Source: Pipra filicauda
Lineage: Eukaryota; Chordata; Aves; Passeriformes; Pipridae
Direction: 5' to 3'
Assembly (NCBI RefSeq): GCF_003945595.2
Contig: NW_024104424.1
Coordinates: 1,131,528 to 1,195,527, forward strand
DNA length: 64,000 nucleotides
Position 1 is the stretch's first letter. Each line of letters opens with the position of its first letter. The translations under genes were made by a program, and so were the position numbers. This document shows, piece after piece, positions 13,301-24,609 of the stretch. The notes under the pieces are model-generated. The model was not told the DNA's origin. It did not search any database and saw nothing but the letters and a program-made list of their open reading frames with translations.

Positions 13301-16300
13301 ACACTGACCTGTTTCTGTTTTCCCTTTTCAATACCTGACATACAAAATCCAGTTTGTGAACCTATACCAAAAGAAAGCATATATCATGCAGAGAAATTTT
13401 GAGAATTTGTATAAATCATTCCAGATTGTAGTCCTAGAGAACTCATGACAGCAGGAACCTTGTTTTTTGAAAAAAGATACGTTCCTGCCAGCCCAAATCA
13501 GATTTAATTGAATTATTCCTAAATCAAGAGAAAGCTTTCTGTTGAAAATATATTTTACTCTTGCAACAGTAATAAGAATTAGATTGTGAAGGACAAAATA
13601 GTTTTGGTATGTAAATTGTAGTAAAAAGATGGTAATTTCAATCTTATTGCTCAACATAGGTCTGAGTAGTTCTGTAGCTCAATCAATCTATTGCTGTGTG
13701 CCCTTGATTTTTGGGGGTTTTTATGGTCTTTTAGAATATTTTGGAGCATTTGAAATAAATGGTTAATTTCAAGAGGTAGGTATTGTAAGGGTTACTGGGT
13801 AAAATATTTGATGTATAGTTGTCCACTGTATTGTTACTGTTCTTTTTACGTGGTCACTTTAGAATGAATTCGCAATACTAAAGATGTCTCAGATCCCACA
13901 TGAAAGGGTAAAAGTAAATGATAAAACGAGATCAGGAAAGGCTAAACATGACAAGAGCATTAAAAGTTTAGCAAAACTAAAACAGTGGAATGCAACTCTG
14001 TTCAAGTTTGGGTAGGGTACATAATTATAAATTAAAAAAATTGAGTTTGAATCCCATCTCAGATACTTCCAGTAATATTTGGAAGGGCTGAACTTACATT
14101 CATCTGGCTTTTTACATGACTCAGCTCACGCAGGGTTGTACTGGTTTATGGATTCAGGTTCCCTGGTGCTTTATGCTCCCAGGCGTTTCTCACCTTGATT
14201 CCTGTATCTGCAAAAGAAAAACAAGTCTAAGGCTGAGTCCCAACAATTTTATTGAGGGTACTGTTAGAAATATATTACAAGAGCATGGGGTGACAGGACA
14301 AGGGGGAATGGTTTAAGACTGAAAGAGAGTAGGTTTAGATTGGATATTAGGAAAAAATTCTTTACTGTGAGTGTGGTAAGGCCCTGGAACAGGTTGCCAA
14401 GAGAAGCTGTGGCTACCTCATCCCTGGAAGTGTTCAAAACCAGGTTGGACAGGGCTTGGAGCAACCTGGGATAGTGGAAGGTGCCCCTGCCCATGGCAGG
14501 GGGTGGAACTGAATGGGCTTTAAGGTCCCTTCCATCCCAAACCGTTCCATGATTCTATGAAATGTTGTGTGATTTGAAGACAAAGCTTGAAGTATAAGAA
14601 CCAAGCATTATTTCAGCTTAGCAGTAGTATTAAGAATAACATACAAATGAGAAGAATGAAATCAAAGTGGGGTTCTATTTGTATTTCTATCAAGCAACAC
14701 TCAGCCTAAAATTTGAGATTCCCTTCTTCTGAATTAAAGAAATGCTGGTTTTCTTGATCTGTTTTTGGGGGGAAGCTGGGGCATCAAAGAGAAAAGTGAA
14801 GGAAGGAAGTAGGGTTTGCAATAGGGTGTAATTATTTAAGTGAATAAATGCTTCAGAGAAGGAAGATCTGGAAGAAGTGTTGAAACTGCTGCAACAACCT
14901 TCCTACTCCAGTCTGTATGAAATCTGAAATGTAAATAAGTGGCATAAATGTTGAACAGCAGATTTTATAAGCAGTGAGGGCACCACTGACTTGTAATGAT
15001 TGTTAGTACCAAAACCAGAGCATCCCTGCTGAGTGCTATAATCCAAGAACTGCAAATCTTATTATTTGGAGTGTTCATGCAGAAAACAAATTGCAAAGTA
15101 AGGAAGGAATAGTCATTTCCTGATGCTAAATGCTAGCATACAGTGGTTCCCAAAAGTGACTTTCCCAATGTTATCAGGTCTCAGACAGAAATTAAATTTT
15201 AGGGCTAAGCTTGAATACCTAATAATGTAATGGTTAAACTTATGAGTGTGTCTGTGAAACCACATCACTGATTTTCACATACCAGAGAAAACAGCAGCTT
15301 TTAACTGCAAGTTTGTTTATTTGTGTCCGATGTTTTCACAAAAATTTTTTGTGATGAGGTTTCATAGAATATGTACAATTTGTTGAAAAAAAGAGTCTTT
15401 TTCACATAGTAGTAAATACTGTGATTTACTGGAAAAATCATGATATTTCTTTTCCCTCATTCAGTGCCATCTCTGTATTTTCACTGAAATGTAGAGTTTC
15501 CCACATGTATCTAGAAGAGGAATTGTGTGCTCTTAGTTGTGGGGGGGTTAAAATAAATGGTTTCTGATTTTAAGAACTGCCTGGTTCCTTAAGCCTTTGG
15601 CAACATCCTGAGAGCAACTTACAGATTAAGTTGCTCATGAAATGTTGAAAACGAAGTTTATTGAATGTATAAATAACTGTATGAATAAACAAATAAGCCA
15701 CCCAATGGCTAGTCAGTTGTTTTTGGGATCACATATTTAAGTTTAGACACGAATTTTGCTTTAATTCCACTTTCAGTCCTTTTTGTGTGTGTGTGTTTCA
15801 GAAGCAGTAAGGAAAACATCTAACCCTGAAGTTGGGTGGCAGGGTTGGCTTTAAAAGTCTTTCATTCTCCCTTCTGTAGCTGAGAAGGTTCTGCTTGGGT
15901 TCTGTATGTTTTTCTTCTTGTAAATAATAAGTTTAATTTGGGAAGAGAGATGGACCTGTGAGAGTGTATAAGTTAAGAAGGTACTTCTGGGATGAGTAAA
16001 TGGCAGAAGAATTGAAGGTTTGTCACAGTGGACTACATTTGTGGGATTTCATTGTTTGGTTTAGGATTTTTTGGTGCCTGTGTCTACTTCTACTTATAGT
16101 TCAGTTTAATTCAGAAGAATTCAGTTCATTTTCATGATTTTCCTGTTGCTGCTGTGTTTTTCTGAGCTGCAATGTCTCTCTACAGTAGCAAAGCTTAGAG
16201 GAGCAGAGGAGTAGGTGCTCGGAGTGTGAAGAGAGTACTTGAACTTTCTCTTGTGCACCTCTTTCACTGCCCATCACAAAATATTAAAACAAAAAACAAA

Positions 16301-19300
16301 AAAAAAACCAAAAAAACTGGTATTTTGACACAGGAGGAATTTCTTTGTAATTTTGGCTTTGTTTGAAGAAATAAAAGCAAAATCTTTAACATGCACATCA
16401 TGTTACCACAAAGTATCTGGACTCTTGTAAGAGGAAAAAGGTAATGTGGGTATCTTTAGTTAATAAAAAGTATTAGAATTGAGGATAAAAGCAAATTACA
16501 GAACAGATAAGGTTGGAAGGGACATCCCAGAGCACATGGCAAGATTGTGTCCTTGAGATGCATTTGTTCTCAAATCGCTTCTAAAAAGGTTGGCATTTTT
16601 TATTCTGATAAGACATTATCTGGCATATTGAGCAGAAATACATCTTAGCTGCCAAAAGATGGCACTGTTGAAGTGTTGTAATATTTTAAAATTACCCTAA
16701 AAAATATGTAATCTTTTTACTTTAATACTGAAAATAGTTGGGTGATTAACATAATTAATACTGATCCTTCCAATGGCATGCAACATAAACCCAAGCACGG
16801 GACGAGTAGGCTGGACATGCAGGTGGTAGCTATAGTATGAAATATATGTATTTTTCTGCCCATTTTTACAAGGGTGTTTGAAACAGCAAGACTTTTAGAA
16901 TGAAAAAAGTCAGCCCCTCATGTCTAATTTTCTGTAAGTGGGAAAAATCCTCTTTTTAGGTTCTGGCTAACTACATTTTAGTGGCATAAAAGAGTTTTCT
17001 GGACTTAGAATTCTGGCTCTAGCATGGTCTTTTTTTCCCCGAGATATTAAACAATAATACTGCTCTGTTTTCCCTAATTTAGTAAATCTTGAGAAATAAA
17101 CAAACAAACAAAAAAACCTTTGAATTAATGTGTTTCTTTTAAAAGTCTTATCTGTTACTCTTGTAATACAGGGGGTTAGGATAGATTAATCCATCTTTTG
17201 TACCTCTCACCTCTACAGTACAACATCTGCCATTGAACTTGTACCCAGAGACACACCCTGCAAAAACACAATGTATTGCTAATACTTTAGGGGGTTATTT
17301 GTTTATCTGTTTGGTTTTATTGTTGTAAAATCTCATTTAGAATGAGGAGGAGAGCAATCTGCGCCTGTTAACTTGTTTCACAGAACTTCCTGAATGGGAT
17401 GGACATCAGCCCCCCCTTTTTGTTTGGATTACAGATGGGTCTTCTGCTGAAGTGCTGGAAAGATTTAAAGGTGAATTTGGTGGCTATAAATTGATAATGG
17501 GAGGAGTTCAAAGCAAGTGTGGAGAAGCATCAAGAAGTTTTTGCAGAATGATGTGCCAGTGAATCTCGCTCTTATCATGCAGGTTTCCAGCTATTGTAAT
17601 TCCAAACTGTTGATTAGAAAATGTCATTAAAATTTCAGACTCTTTGCTATCACTAAAGCCTAAGTTGCGATATGCTGGTATGTACTAAAGTTGTGTTCAG
17701 CACCCCAGAAAACAGTTGACTAAATCAAAAATGGTTGTAGGGAAAGGTGAACAAGTCATGAGGTTCCAGGAAAAGTTTCCAGTGCTTTTAATGTGTGTTC
17801 TCATGTTTCTCCATATGAAGCTTGAAACCTTGCAGTATTAGTGCCTGTAAACATGTAAAATTCATTACAGTAAATATGCGTACCTGAAATAAAATTATGA
17901 AGTTAAGTATCATCTATATTTAAGCTGAAAGTTTTAGTTATTTAATGACCATGAATGTCATCTGTACTAGTAAGAGAAAAATAACTGCAGATTAACTACC
18001 TTTAGTTAATGTGTTTTACTTTTAAACAAGGTATTATAATAGGAGGAAAGTGAAAAAGTACTTCAGGGTCATTTGCCCTGGCATCTTTTTTAATCATGCT
18101 AGATTTGAAGCCTGGTTTTGGAAGTTACAAAGTACCCTATAGCAGGTACTAAATTTCTTAAACTAAGAATTGCACTTTAAGTAAGGATTTGGGGCTTAAT
18201 CAAGATTCCCAGTGAAAGAGGAATCTTACATTCTTAGATGGTGGAGTTATAGTAGCAGTGGTGGGTTCTGTTTCATGTCCAACCTATCCCTTGGATGCGC
18301 TTGTTTCTCTCCACTGATTAGAGAGGAAGGCTGGTTCCTTAAATTTATTTGGACAAATTCCCTTATGACTGAGTTCTCTGTCATGCTGATGAGGAGAGGA
18401 CCAAACTCCCTGAATCTGCTCACCCAGTGGAGTCTCACTCTGTGACTTTCAGCCTGGCACTTCTTCACTTTGAATTTTGCAGCTCAGTGCAGGTTTATCA
18501 AAAGCTAAGTATGGCTTAATCAGGGCTGACTTTGAGCACAGGCACTGAAACAAGTGTTTCTGGACTTGACAAGATGGATAGATACATTGATTAACCTTAC
18601 AGTGGAAAGTAATTCTCCTCAGATATTTTAATTCATGATTTAGGTTCAAAATAAAGACACCTGCAGTGAGCAGGCCAACCTTTTTGGGTCGTGTGCCAGT
18701 GCAGATTTACAGGATGAGGAGGCTTAGACAAGTTTTGATGTGAGATTTTTAAGCTTGCATTCAGAGGCCTGTGCTGCTCTGGTGGACTCAGTTGTAGGAA
18801 CATGGTGCCTTTGAAAATTACTTTCATATGCCTATATGTTACTTTCTGTATGGTAAGTAAAGGACACTTACCAAGTCTCCAGGCTTTTAACCCTGTAAGC
18901 AGTAGCTTCAACTACTTATATATATGGTAAAAGTATTTTCTCACTTGTCTAAATGCTTATATAGTACCTGCCTTATAGGTAGGAAAGGAGTGCCATTATC
19001 TGCTTCTGTGAGTAGAACTATCAGTTGTGCTAAAAGTATATCTTGATTGTCAGGTCAAAACATTTTCAGGCATTTCTAGATACCCTCTCATGGCTTGGCA
19101 CTGCTGCACACATGGAAAAGGTGTAGCTGGAGGGGAAAATTTTGTCAAAAATGAGTTATCTAACTGGATTCTGATAATAATAAGATCAGCTTAACTTTAT
19201 GAGAGCCCATTTAGACTTCAGCCCTGTTCTCTTTGAGTTCTAATGTGAAAGCCAGAAAGTAGGATCTGTTACATGAGTGAAAAAATGCTTTTAGATTTCC

Positions 19301-21806
19301 CAGAACAGGCATGAGGACATTAGGATTACAGCTGCTCTCTTTTGCTGTCTCAAGGTGGCAGTGTAAATGTTGTGCTATACCTGTCTGTGACAGAAACATT
19401 CTTAAACGTTTTGCAGGCTTTCAAAAGCTACTCAGCGGTGTGAGATAAGCTTGCAGTTTTGTGATATGTCTTACTAATTTTCAAAGTATCCTGGAATGAG
19501 TCCACTAGGCCCAGTTAAATTGAAAATATTTAGACTACCTAAGTGCAGTGTAACCTGTTTTTTACCTATAACAGACTGAACTTGAACAGCTTACTCACTC
19601 AGGCTAAATGTGCCAGCCATCTGCTCACTCTCCATCTTTTTACTGATACAACAGAGGCATTAAACACTTATTTTTCTTACAGCATCATCAGTTGAGAGAG
19701 CTCTGTTCTTTTACTAAAACTGGAAAAGCATAAACTTCAGTAAAGTATATACTTGGCTTACTGATTGACATAATCAAGACTCATAAAATAAATGAGGTGA
19801 TGTGTATACTCCCAAGAGAAGCAGAATTAGTTTTCACCTGTCTGAAACAGTAATTTATCCTGGTGGTTCCTTCCTATTTCGGACAGGACTTTCAGTGCAG
19901 CTTTGATCTCTGATTGGCTTTGATCCTGCTTGTGATGAAGCTTTTCTTTATTGATTCTTTTCCTGAAAAGTCCCAGTTCTGTTAAAAGGGATTATGTTTT
20001 CCCCTTTATATTTTCTTCTTTCCTTTCTCAACTGCTTTTGTTCAGAAATCACCTTTAGGAAGTTCTCAGCTTGTCTCTGGAGGAAATGCTGTTTCAATGG
20101 CATTGTATTTGTTTGTCTGGGCTTGGAATCAGACTTTCTGCATTTGGAGGCTGCTCACCTCATCTAGTTTGAAGAGTTTGTTGTTGTTTTTTGTTTGTTT
20201 GTTTTTGTTTTTCTTCTTTTTATTTTTTCCCAGTACGTTTTTTTTCTGGGGTATGAGTGTGAACACAGAATTGTCAGTAATATCTACAAATCTGTGATTA
20301 TTCAGTGTCTTTCCATACAGTGTGACTATGTCATTGTGATCCATGCTTCCAGTATCCCTGCACCTCCTGCACCTCCTAAATTCCCAGTGACTCACTTGCA
20401 GTCCTCTCAGCCCTTACCTTTGTTGACTCTCTGATATTCATAAGCTAAGTAACATCATTCACTTGTTCAGATTCTCTTGTTTTTAAACAAATAGAAGGAG
20501 CAATTGTATTTTAATGTGGTATTTGCTTCAGCCCAGTAGTATCTGCTTGAATATTAGCTTACAATTCAGTCTTTGAGCCGTATGTCCTTCAAGGCTCCAA
20601 AATGTATAATTTAATGGGATTTAATAGCAAATGAACCTTTATTGTAGCTTTCTCTTTTAGTAATATGGTGGTATTAGATTTGAAGAATGCTCTTCTGTGG
20701 TGCAAGATTTTGGATTTTTCTCCTTACTTTCTTAATTTGCAGTAGGTGAATATGGCTTGAATATCACTTCTAACTCTCATAGGTTATATTTTATGTTGCT
20801 GAAATAAGGACTTTGCAGATCTGCTTTAATGCAAAGTAAGCAGCTTGTTTAAACTCAGTTTCAGTGGTAAAGTGATAAAGAACCTCTGTTCCCTTCACCC
20901 ACCACTTGTTATAAAGCTTTCAGGCTTTAAGCCACTATTTTGCCTTTGTTGAGTCAAAATTTGTCAACAGGTCAGTGGGTGAAGGGCACATAAAGAACAT
21001 ATGATCCTTAGGAAATCAGGTTGAAAAGTAGTGACTCAGTGAAACCCCCAAGTCCTCTTACCTGATAAATAAGTTGCAGAATTTGCAGAAATGTTTCTAA
21101 AATTACAACCCAGTAATTAGTTCAGGCCATTAGTGCAAGTGTACATTCTGATATTTGTTCATGCAAGCAGCCAGCTCAGGATCCAGCCAACACGTTTGAT
21201 GTGGTGTAACCCATTCTGTATGCACAGTTGCAGCATTTTCACAGCATGTGATTGTCTGAAAGCTGCTGTCATTCTGCAGCTCTGAATGGATGCTGCTTTA
21301 TAGTTGTCACTGCTGTGTAAAAAATACCTTCAGTTAACTGAGAGTACAATAATAAATGAGAAAACAAAATTGTAGTTTCCTGTACAGTCAATTATATGCT
21401 GTTAAGACATTTTCATAGTGTTACTTTTGTCGTATTTATTTACACTCTAGATTTATAAGTCCTTACATGTTCTCCCACACCAGAATGTCACTTTTATGTT
21501 GACTTTTTTCCCTTTTTTCTTTTTTTTTTTTTTGCTATTTTCAGGTCTGCTATTAAAGCACTGCGTCCTGGTGGATCCTTGGTGTATTCTACGTGCACTC
21601 TCTCAAAGGCAGAAAACAGTGATGTGATAAACCTCATCCTAAACTCCTGCAGCAATGTTATGCCTGTGGATATAAGTGAAATGGGCAGAGCTGTTTCTCA
21701 GGAATTCACTTTTCTTGATGGCTTGCAGCAGCATGAACTTCTGGTGCTTCCAGAGAGAGGGAGAGCGTGGGGTCCAATGTATGTGGCTAAATTAAAGAAA
21801 ATCTAG
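3973..21806 (+). CDS. NSUN3: NSUN3, mitochondrial tRNA-Met cytosine-5 methyltransferase (six coding exons)
   Basis: Coding exons are 3973-4065, 5053-5162, 6173-6516, 9711-9865, 10382-10503 and 21545-21806. Introns follow GT-AG, phases agree at every junction, and the total is 1,086 nt (361 residues plus stop), close to the length I recall for mammalian NSUN3 (about 340). Residues 1-20 ([20 protein letters not shown]) are Arg/Leu/Ala-rich with no acidic residue, as in a mitochondrial targeting peptide. The SAM-binding motif [10 protein letters not shown] is at about 164-173. The two NOL1/NOP2/Sun cysteines are in TPCSND (Cys241) and YSTCTL (Cys292). The known family role is methylation of C34 in mitochondrial tRNA-Met, the first step toward 5-formylcytosine needed for reading AUA codons. 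The residue before PCS is Thr rather than the more usual Ala. No inactivating change was seen. Confidence 0.95.
5053..5162 (+). CDS. NSUN3: NSUN3 coding exon 2
   Basis: A pyrimidine-rich acceptor (TTTCTCCAAAG) precedes CTGGAAAGT, and the donor is CAG/GTCTG. The exon encodes about residues 32-67, including [15 protein letters not shown], which matches the conserved helical N-terminal region of NSUN3. It leaves two bases for a split Arg codon. Confidence 0.93.
6173..6516 (+). CDS. NSUN3: NSUN3 coding exon 3 (SAM-binding motif I)
   Basis: The acceptor is TTCCTTGTAG and the donor CAG/GTAATG. The exon encodes about residues 68-183, including [20 protein letters not shown] and the SAM-binding loop [12 protein letters not shown]. 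It ends with the first base of a split Gly codon. It is the largest exon and carries the most diagnostic residues for the family. Confidence 0.96.
6930..7520. other. Intron 3, left part, no element recognised
   Basis: This intron sequence lies between exon 3 and the first solo LTR. No exon, RNA gene or repeat family was recognised. Confidence 0.5.
7529..7986 (+). mobile_element. Solo LTR, family A copy 1 (intron 3 of NSUN3)
   Basis: The element starts TGTTGAGG and ends CGCGGCA, giving TG...CA ends. It is flanked by GTACGA (7523-7528) and GTACAA (7987-7992), a 6-bp target duplication with one mismatch. The interior is C/T-rich, with a GATAAAAAC TATA-like box (about 7878) and an AATAAG poly(A)-like signal (about 7902). 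A related copy at 28739-29118 shares CCTATGTTCTGGCCC, the GTGTCCCTATCCTGG block and the CGGCAGTACAAG end. Confidence 0.8.
8178..9359 (+). mobile_element. Solo LTR, ERVL-like, 1.18 kb (intron 3 of NSUN3)
   Basis: The element begins TGTGGTGGTTTG and ends CAAACCACCACA, matching terminal inverted repeats with TG...CA ends. ACTTC flanks both sides (8173-8177 and 9360-9364), a 5-bp target duplication. A likely poly(A) signal lies in GTAAATAAACC near 9171. No internal retroviral coding sequence is left, so this is a recombined solo LTR. The 5-bp duplication favours a class III (ERVL-type) origin; the assignment rests on that and on the terminal sequence. Confidence 0.85.
9711..9865 (+). CDS. NSUN3: NSUN3 coding exon 4
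   Basis: A long T-rich tract and AAG acceptor precede the exon; the donor is AAG/GTAACG. It completes the split Gly codon and encodes about residues 184-234, including [13 protein letters not shown] and [10 protein letters not shown], conserved in the family as the second SAM-contact region. It ends in phase 0. Confidence 0.95.
10382..10503 (+). CDS. NSUN3: NSUN3 coding exon 5 (motif IV cysteine)
   Basis: The acceptor is TTATTGTGTAG and the donor GAG/GTGAGA. It encodes about residues 235-274, including [16 protein letters not shown], the motif IV Pro-Cys loop whose Cys releases the product in Nol1/Nop2/Sun enzymes. It leaves two bases of a split Arg codon that exon 6 completes. Confidence 0.95.
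10676..11755 (-). mobile_element. 5'-truncated non-CR1 LINE, C-terminal reverse transcriptase
   Basis: Read on the minus strand from about 11755, the sequence begins at the reverse transcriptase active site ([19 protein letters not shown]). It continues through thumb-region sequence containing LLYGSESW and LLERFHQRC, and ends with a Cys/His-rich segment (CAFCNQ and HQCVCNK, about 10760-10860). One frameshift near 11125 separates two otherwise open frames (11411-11127 and 11122-10754). A short 3' untranslated piece follows. The domain order fits an RTE- or L2-like LINE rather than CR1; the clade is not resolved. No target duplication was found. It lies antisense to NSUN3 within intron 5. Confidence 0.8.
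12197..12797 (-). mobile_element. Solo LTR, family B copy 1 (intron 5 of NSUN3)
   Basis: On the minus strand it starts TGTGGTAGTTTGG and ends CAAACCATATCA. GTAGT flanks both sides (12192-12196 and 12798-12802), a 5-bp target duplication. It is the same family as the LTR nested in the provirus at 43217-43809, sharing GAGCTGGCTYCC, the AAGGAAGGCCTAG-like end and a run of TATATA. Its TGTGGT terminus also resembles the 8178-9359 element. Confidence 0.87.
12830..14050. other. Intron 5 sequence, no element recognised
   Basis: AT-rich intron DNA with no exon or repeat family recognised. Its longest frame (minus strand, 13328-13657, 109 codons) shows no recognisable motif and is probably chance. Confidence 0.45.
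14255..14560 (+). mobile_element. CR1 LINE 3' end, plus orientation (intron 5 of NSUN3)
   Basis: This is a well-preserved CR1 3' region: GTGACAGGACAAGGGGGAAT, AATTCTTTACTGTGAGTGTG, GGCCCTGGAACAGGTTGCC, GGTGCCCCTGCCCATGGCAG, and the CCTTCCATCCCAAACCGTTC / CATGATTCTATGAAATG end. The 5' limit is approximate. Confidence 0.93.
14570..17335. other. Intron 5 sequence, no element recognised
   Basis: AT-rich intron DNA with short A runs (16290-16320) and a short GT repeat near 15785. A faint CR1-like snippet (AGGTTGGAAGGGAC, about 16510) is too short to call. No exon was seen. Confidence 0.45.
17341..17563 (+). other. Exon-like open segment in NSUN3 intron 5, function unknown
   Basis: There are 73 codons without a stop from AATGAGGAG to a TGA at 17561-17563. 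A pyrimidine-rich stretch ending TCTCATTTAG comes just before, as at a splice acceptor. The translation looks protein-like rather than compositional: it contains [19 protein letters not shown] and [21 protein letters not shown] possible donor, AAAG/GTGAAT, occurs near 17470. I do not recognise the protein. It may be a fragment of a processed pseudogene, an alternative exon, or chance. Confidence 0.3.
17570..21540. other. Right part of NSUN3 intron 5, no element recognised
   Basis: About 4 kb of AT-rich intron sequence with T-rich runs at 20180-20235 and 21510-21535. The second run is the polypyrimidine tract of the exon 6 acceptor. Short open frames on both strands show no motif. Confidence 0.45.
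21545..21806 (+). CDS. NSUN3: NSUN3 coding exon 6 (motif VI cysteine and stop)
   Basis: A long T tract and TTTTCAG acceptor precede GTCTGCTATTAAAGC. The exon completes the split Arg codon and encodes about residues 276-361, with [20 protein letters not shown] (motif VI, catalytic Cys292) and the family C-terminus [12 protein letters not shown], followed by TAG at 21804-21806. Confidence 0.96.
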
Positions 21807-21945
21807 TCCACCTGGTGCCTGTTAGCTCTTTGTAAGGAATATATGATAAATTAATATTGATTTAGAGTATAGGATGTGTATATGAACATGTTCAAGGCAA
21901 CTGAATTTAGAGCATTGCTGCCTAATAAAAAGGAAGCTAGATATT
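21807..21945 (+). other. NSUN3: NSUN3 3' untranslated region with poly(A) signal
   Basis: The first AATAAA after the stop is at 21924-21929 (CCTAATAAAAAGG), about 120 nt downstream. Another lies near 22163. Which is used cannot be told from sequence. Confidence 0.5.
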
Positions 21946-23100
21946 TAACTTATTTTGGCTTAAAATACTCATAGTGTCTTCTAATTTGGACTTGTGGGCC
22001 TCTGTGAAGTCCTTATGAAGTCAAGGGAGCTTTGTATTATTTTCAAGGTGGTGCTTTTAAAGGGAATTTTATTCTAGAATAGGGCCTAATGTGGTGGAGT
22101 TTCCCACTTTTTTGGTTTGTTTTTTTTATTTATTAATTCAGTTTTAACACAGTACGTTTTTTTAAATAAATAGTTTCTATGTTCTGAGGTCACAGAAATC
22201 CTGCATTCTCTCTGAACGCATCTAGAAATTTGTGTTTCTGTGAGAACTGATTTCTATGTAGATTCTGTCATCTTAAATGCTGACTATTCCAAGCACTGGT
22301 AAAACAGGTTTCATATTTGCAAAGTTGTTTACTGTTTAAAAACTGTCTTTTGTTTACAGTTGCAAAGGTCAACAGCTATATGGACACCTTGTGTCAGCAG
22401 CTATATGGACAGCTTTTTATTTTTTTATATATTTTTTTTATATGTTTGAGCTTGCAAAAATACAAATTGAAAGAGTAAATTACATTGAAATGTCCTTAAG
22501 ATTCAGATGTGTTTTGTCTTGGTACATTATGTTTGTAACATAATGCAGCATATCTAGAGCACGTATTTGAAACAGAAGCAGAATGATTAATAACCACAAT
22601 AACAGCACAGTATTCAGAGGGTTTCGTTACATAATTACAGTCCTAAAGTGCAAAGCAGGCAATCTGGAAAAGTGGTTTATCCACCCAGGTAAGAAATGTT
22701 ATGTGAATTCATGATGTCCTGTCTGTGGTGTGTAAGACCAGGTGAGAACATGGACTGATGGTGTTTATATTTTTCCTCCATAAATATATAGACAGATGTG
22801 CACATGCAAACTGTGGTTTTGTTTTCCTGTGTGTTACCTGTAAAAAATTCTGATCCAGCAGTGCTTGAATTATACTCTTGAGTGGATCACATCGTGGTGT
22901 ATTTGTTTCATCCTGTGCTTGTCTGGAAGTAAAAAGGAGCCCTTTCATCCCTCTCTGACCAAAGGGTTCTTTCCCAGATGGAAGTTTATAATCATTGTTT
23001 TTAAGAATGGTGTTTTAAAAAACAGAGGAGTTAAAGAAAGAGAGAGTTTATGAGTTGCTCATGGGGAAATGTGGGGGTGTGTGTGACGCTGTACATTTAT
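21946..23100. other. AT-rich DNA downstream of NSUN3
   Basis: No gene recognised. Part may belong to a longer NSUN3 3' untranslated region if a later poly(A) signal is used. Confidence 0.45.
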
Positions 23101-23106
23101 ATATTT

Positions 23107-23360
23107 CATAGAATCATAGAATGCTTTGGGTTGGAAAGAACCTTAAAGATCATCCAGTTCCAGCTTCCCTGTCATGGACAGGGACACCTTCCACTAGACC
23201 AGGTTGCTCAAAGTCCTATCCAACCTAGCCTTGAACACTAGCAGGGGTGGGGCATCCACAACTTCTCTGGGCAACTTGTTCCAGTGCCTCCCCACCCTCA
23301 CTATAAAGAATTTCTTCCTAACGTGTAATTCAAATCTACCCTCCTTCAGTTTAAAAACAT
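23107..23360 (-). mobile_element. CR1 LINE 3' end, minus orientation
   Basis: The plus strand reads as the reverse complement of the CR1 3' end: CATAGAATCATAGAATGCTT, GGTTGGAAAGAACCTTAAAG, TCATGGACAGGGACACCTTC, CCACTAGACCAGGTTGCTC and AAGAATTTCTTCCTAA. It is 5'-truncated. Confidence 0.93.
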
Positions 23361-23369
23361 TTTATATGT

Positions 23370-24120
23370 TTTGTGTGTACATTACATACTTTTTGCAGCC
23401 ACAAACAGAACTTGTTAATGCAGATTTTTTTTATTTTTTTTTCTGACTACAAAAGGACACGTCATAAAGAGCTTGTAAATACTGGAGTAACTACCAAATT
23501 GGTGATTCTGCTCCTCATTAACAAACACAGGAATAAAGTTCATCACATGAGGCCTTCTGTAAGGAGCTCCATGCAACTGCTTGAAATGCAGCAGTTCTCA
23601 AGTGATTCTGTTGCTGTGAGATCACAAATACTTGTTACAAGTGTGACTGAACTGCCTTTTGTCTCTGAAAAATTCAGTTGGCTTTTCACTGCCTTTATTC
23701 TCTGCACACCTTGCTTGCAACAGCCTCAACTCTGGCTGCATAGCAGTTCTCCCTTAGTACAGCCATGGTCATGGAGCACTCAGCATTTGTCCTTGCTGGA
23801 AAGGTCCTGTCCATAAGCTCTGGAACAGTGAGAGGACAGTGCTCAGAAGCACAGCAGCTGAACTGAATAAAATCTTAGTTGCCTAAAAGCTGATTATGAG
23901 CAGCAGCTTTGGTTCTTCAGGTTTCTGTGATTAAGTAGAGGAGGGTTTGGGCAGTTTGCCCTCAGAGCAGTGTCTCACTGCTGTAGCTTTTGCTGAAGCA
24001 AATAAGTGCATATGATGTTCTGCCTCTTGCTTTCACAGTTATCCTTTCCACTGCTTTGTGATGAAAAATGTTTGAGGTACCCCTGTAGTATTAAATTATC
24101 AGCAATATCTCTGAAAACTT
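23370..24120. other. Intergenic sequence, no gene recognised
   Basis: A 147-codon plus-strand frame (23373-23816) starts in T-rich DNA, has no recognisable domain and is judged chance. Confidence 0.4.
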
Positions 24121-24141
24121 AAAGAGTATGTAAAGCATATG

Positions 24142-24600
24142 CAACTTAAGACACAGAAGTTACTAATCTATGCAGATGATACTCTGCTCCTGTGAAAAGA
24201 CTTAAGAGCATCTGTCCCAGAAACATTAAATGTCATATCCAGATTTGGAGTCGTCTCAGGCTACTGGATGAAATAACCATACCTTTGTCAAAAAGCTTTC
24301 CATCAGTTTTATTTGCCCTGAGGAAATTGAAATGGAAAGCCAAGAATGTAACTTAGGGATGGAATTGAAATATGTGGTTCAGTTGAATGGTTGAGGAGTA
24401 CATGAGCTGGGTAATCACAGAAGGAACAAAGGGACCCTTGAAAACTGAACTTCCCTCAATCTCAGCATATGGATGGATCCCTGTGAATTGCATTAGACCT
24501 GGACTATGCAGCAGTGCCTCCTGGTGTATATAAAAGCTGCACTGAGTTCTGCATAAGCCCTATCTGGAGTTTCTTCTCAACCAGTCTGAAAATGCATCAA
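24142..24600 (+). mobile_element. Relic of an L1/Tx1-like LINE reverse transcriptase
   Basis: From 24142 the plus strand translates as QLKTQKLLIYADDTLLL, then a stop, then KDLRASVPETLNVISRFGVV and SGYW. YADD is at 24169-24180. The order YADDTLLL, a Pro-containing helix, then ISRFG..SGY is typical of L1/Tx1-clade reverse transcriptases rather than CR1. Further frame-shifted remnants (PSVLFALRKLKWK, about 24300-24345) follow. Several stops and indels show it is old. The ends are approximate. Confidence 0.6.
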
Positions 24601-24609
24601 AAAGGGAGT

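Noticed and set aside
16500..16570. Short CR1-like snippet (AGGTTGGAAGGGAC)
   Set aside because: Too short to distinguish from chance.
23373..23816. A 147-codon plus-strand frame
   Set aside because: No domain, low-complexity start, and no splice partners.
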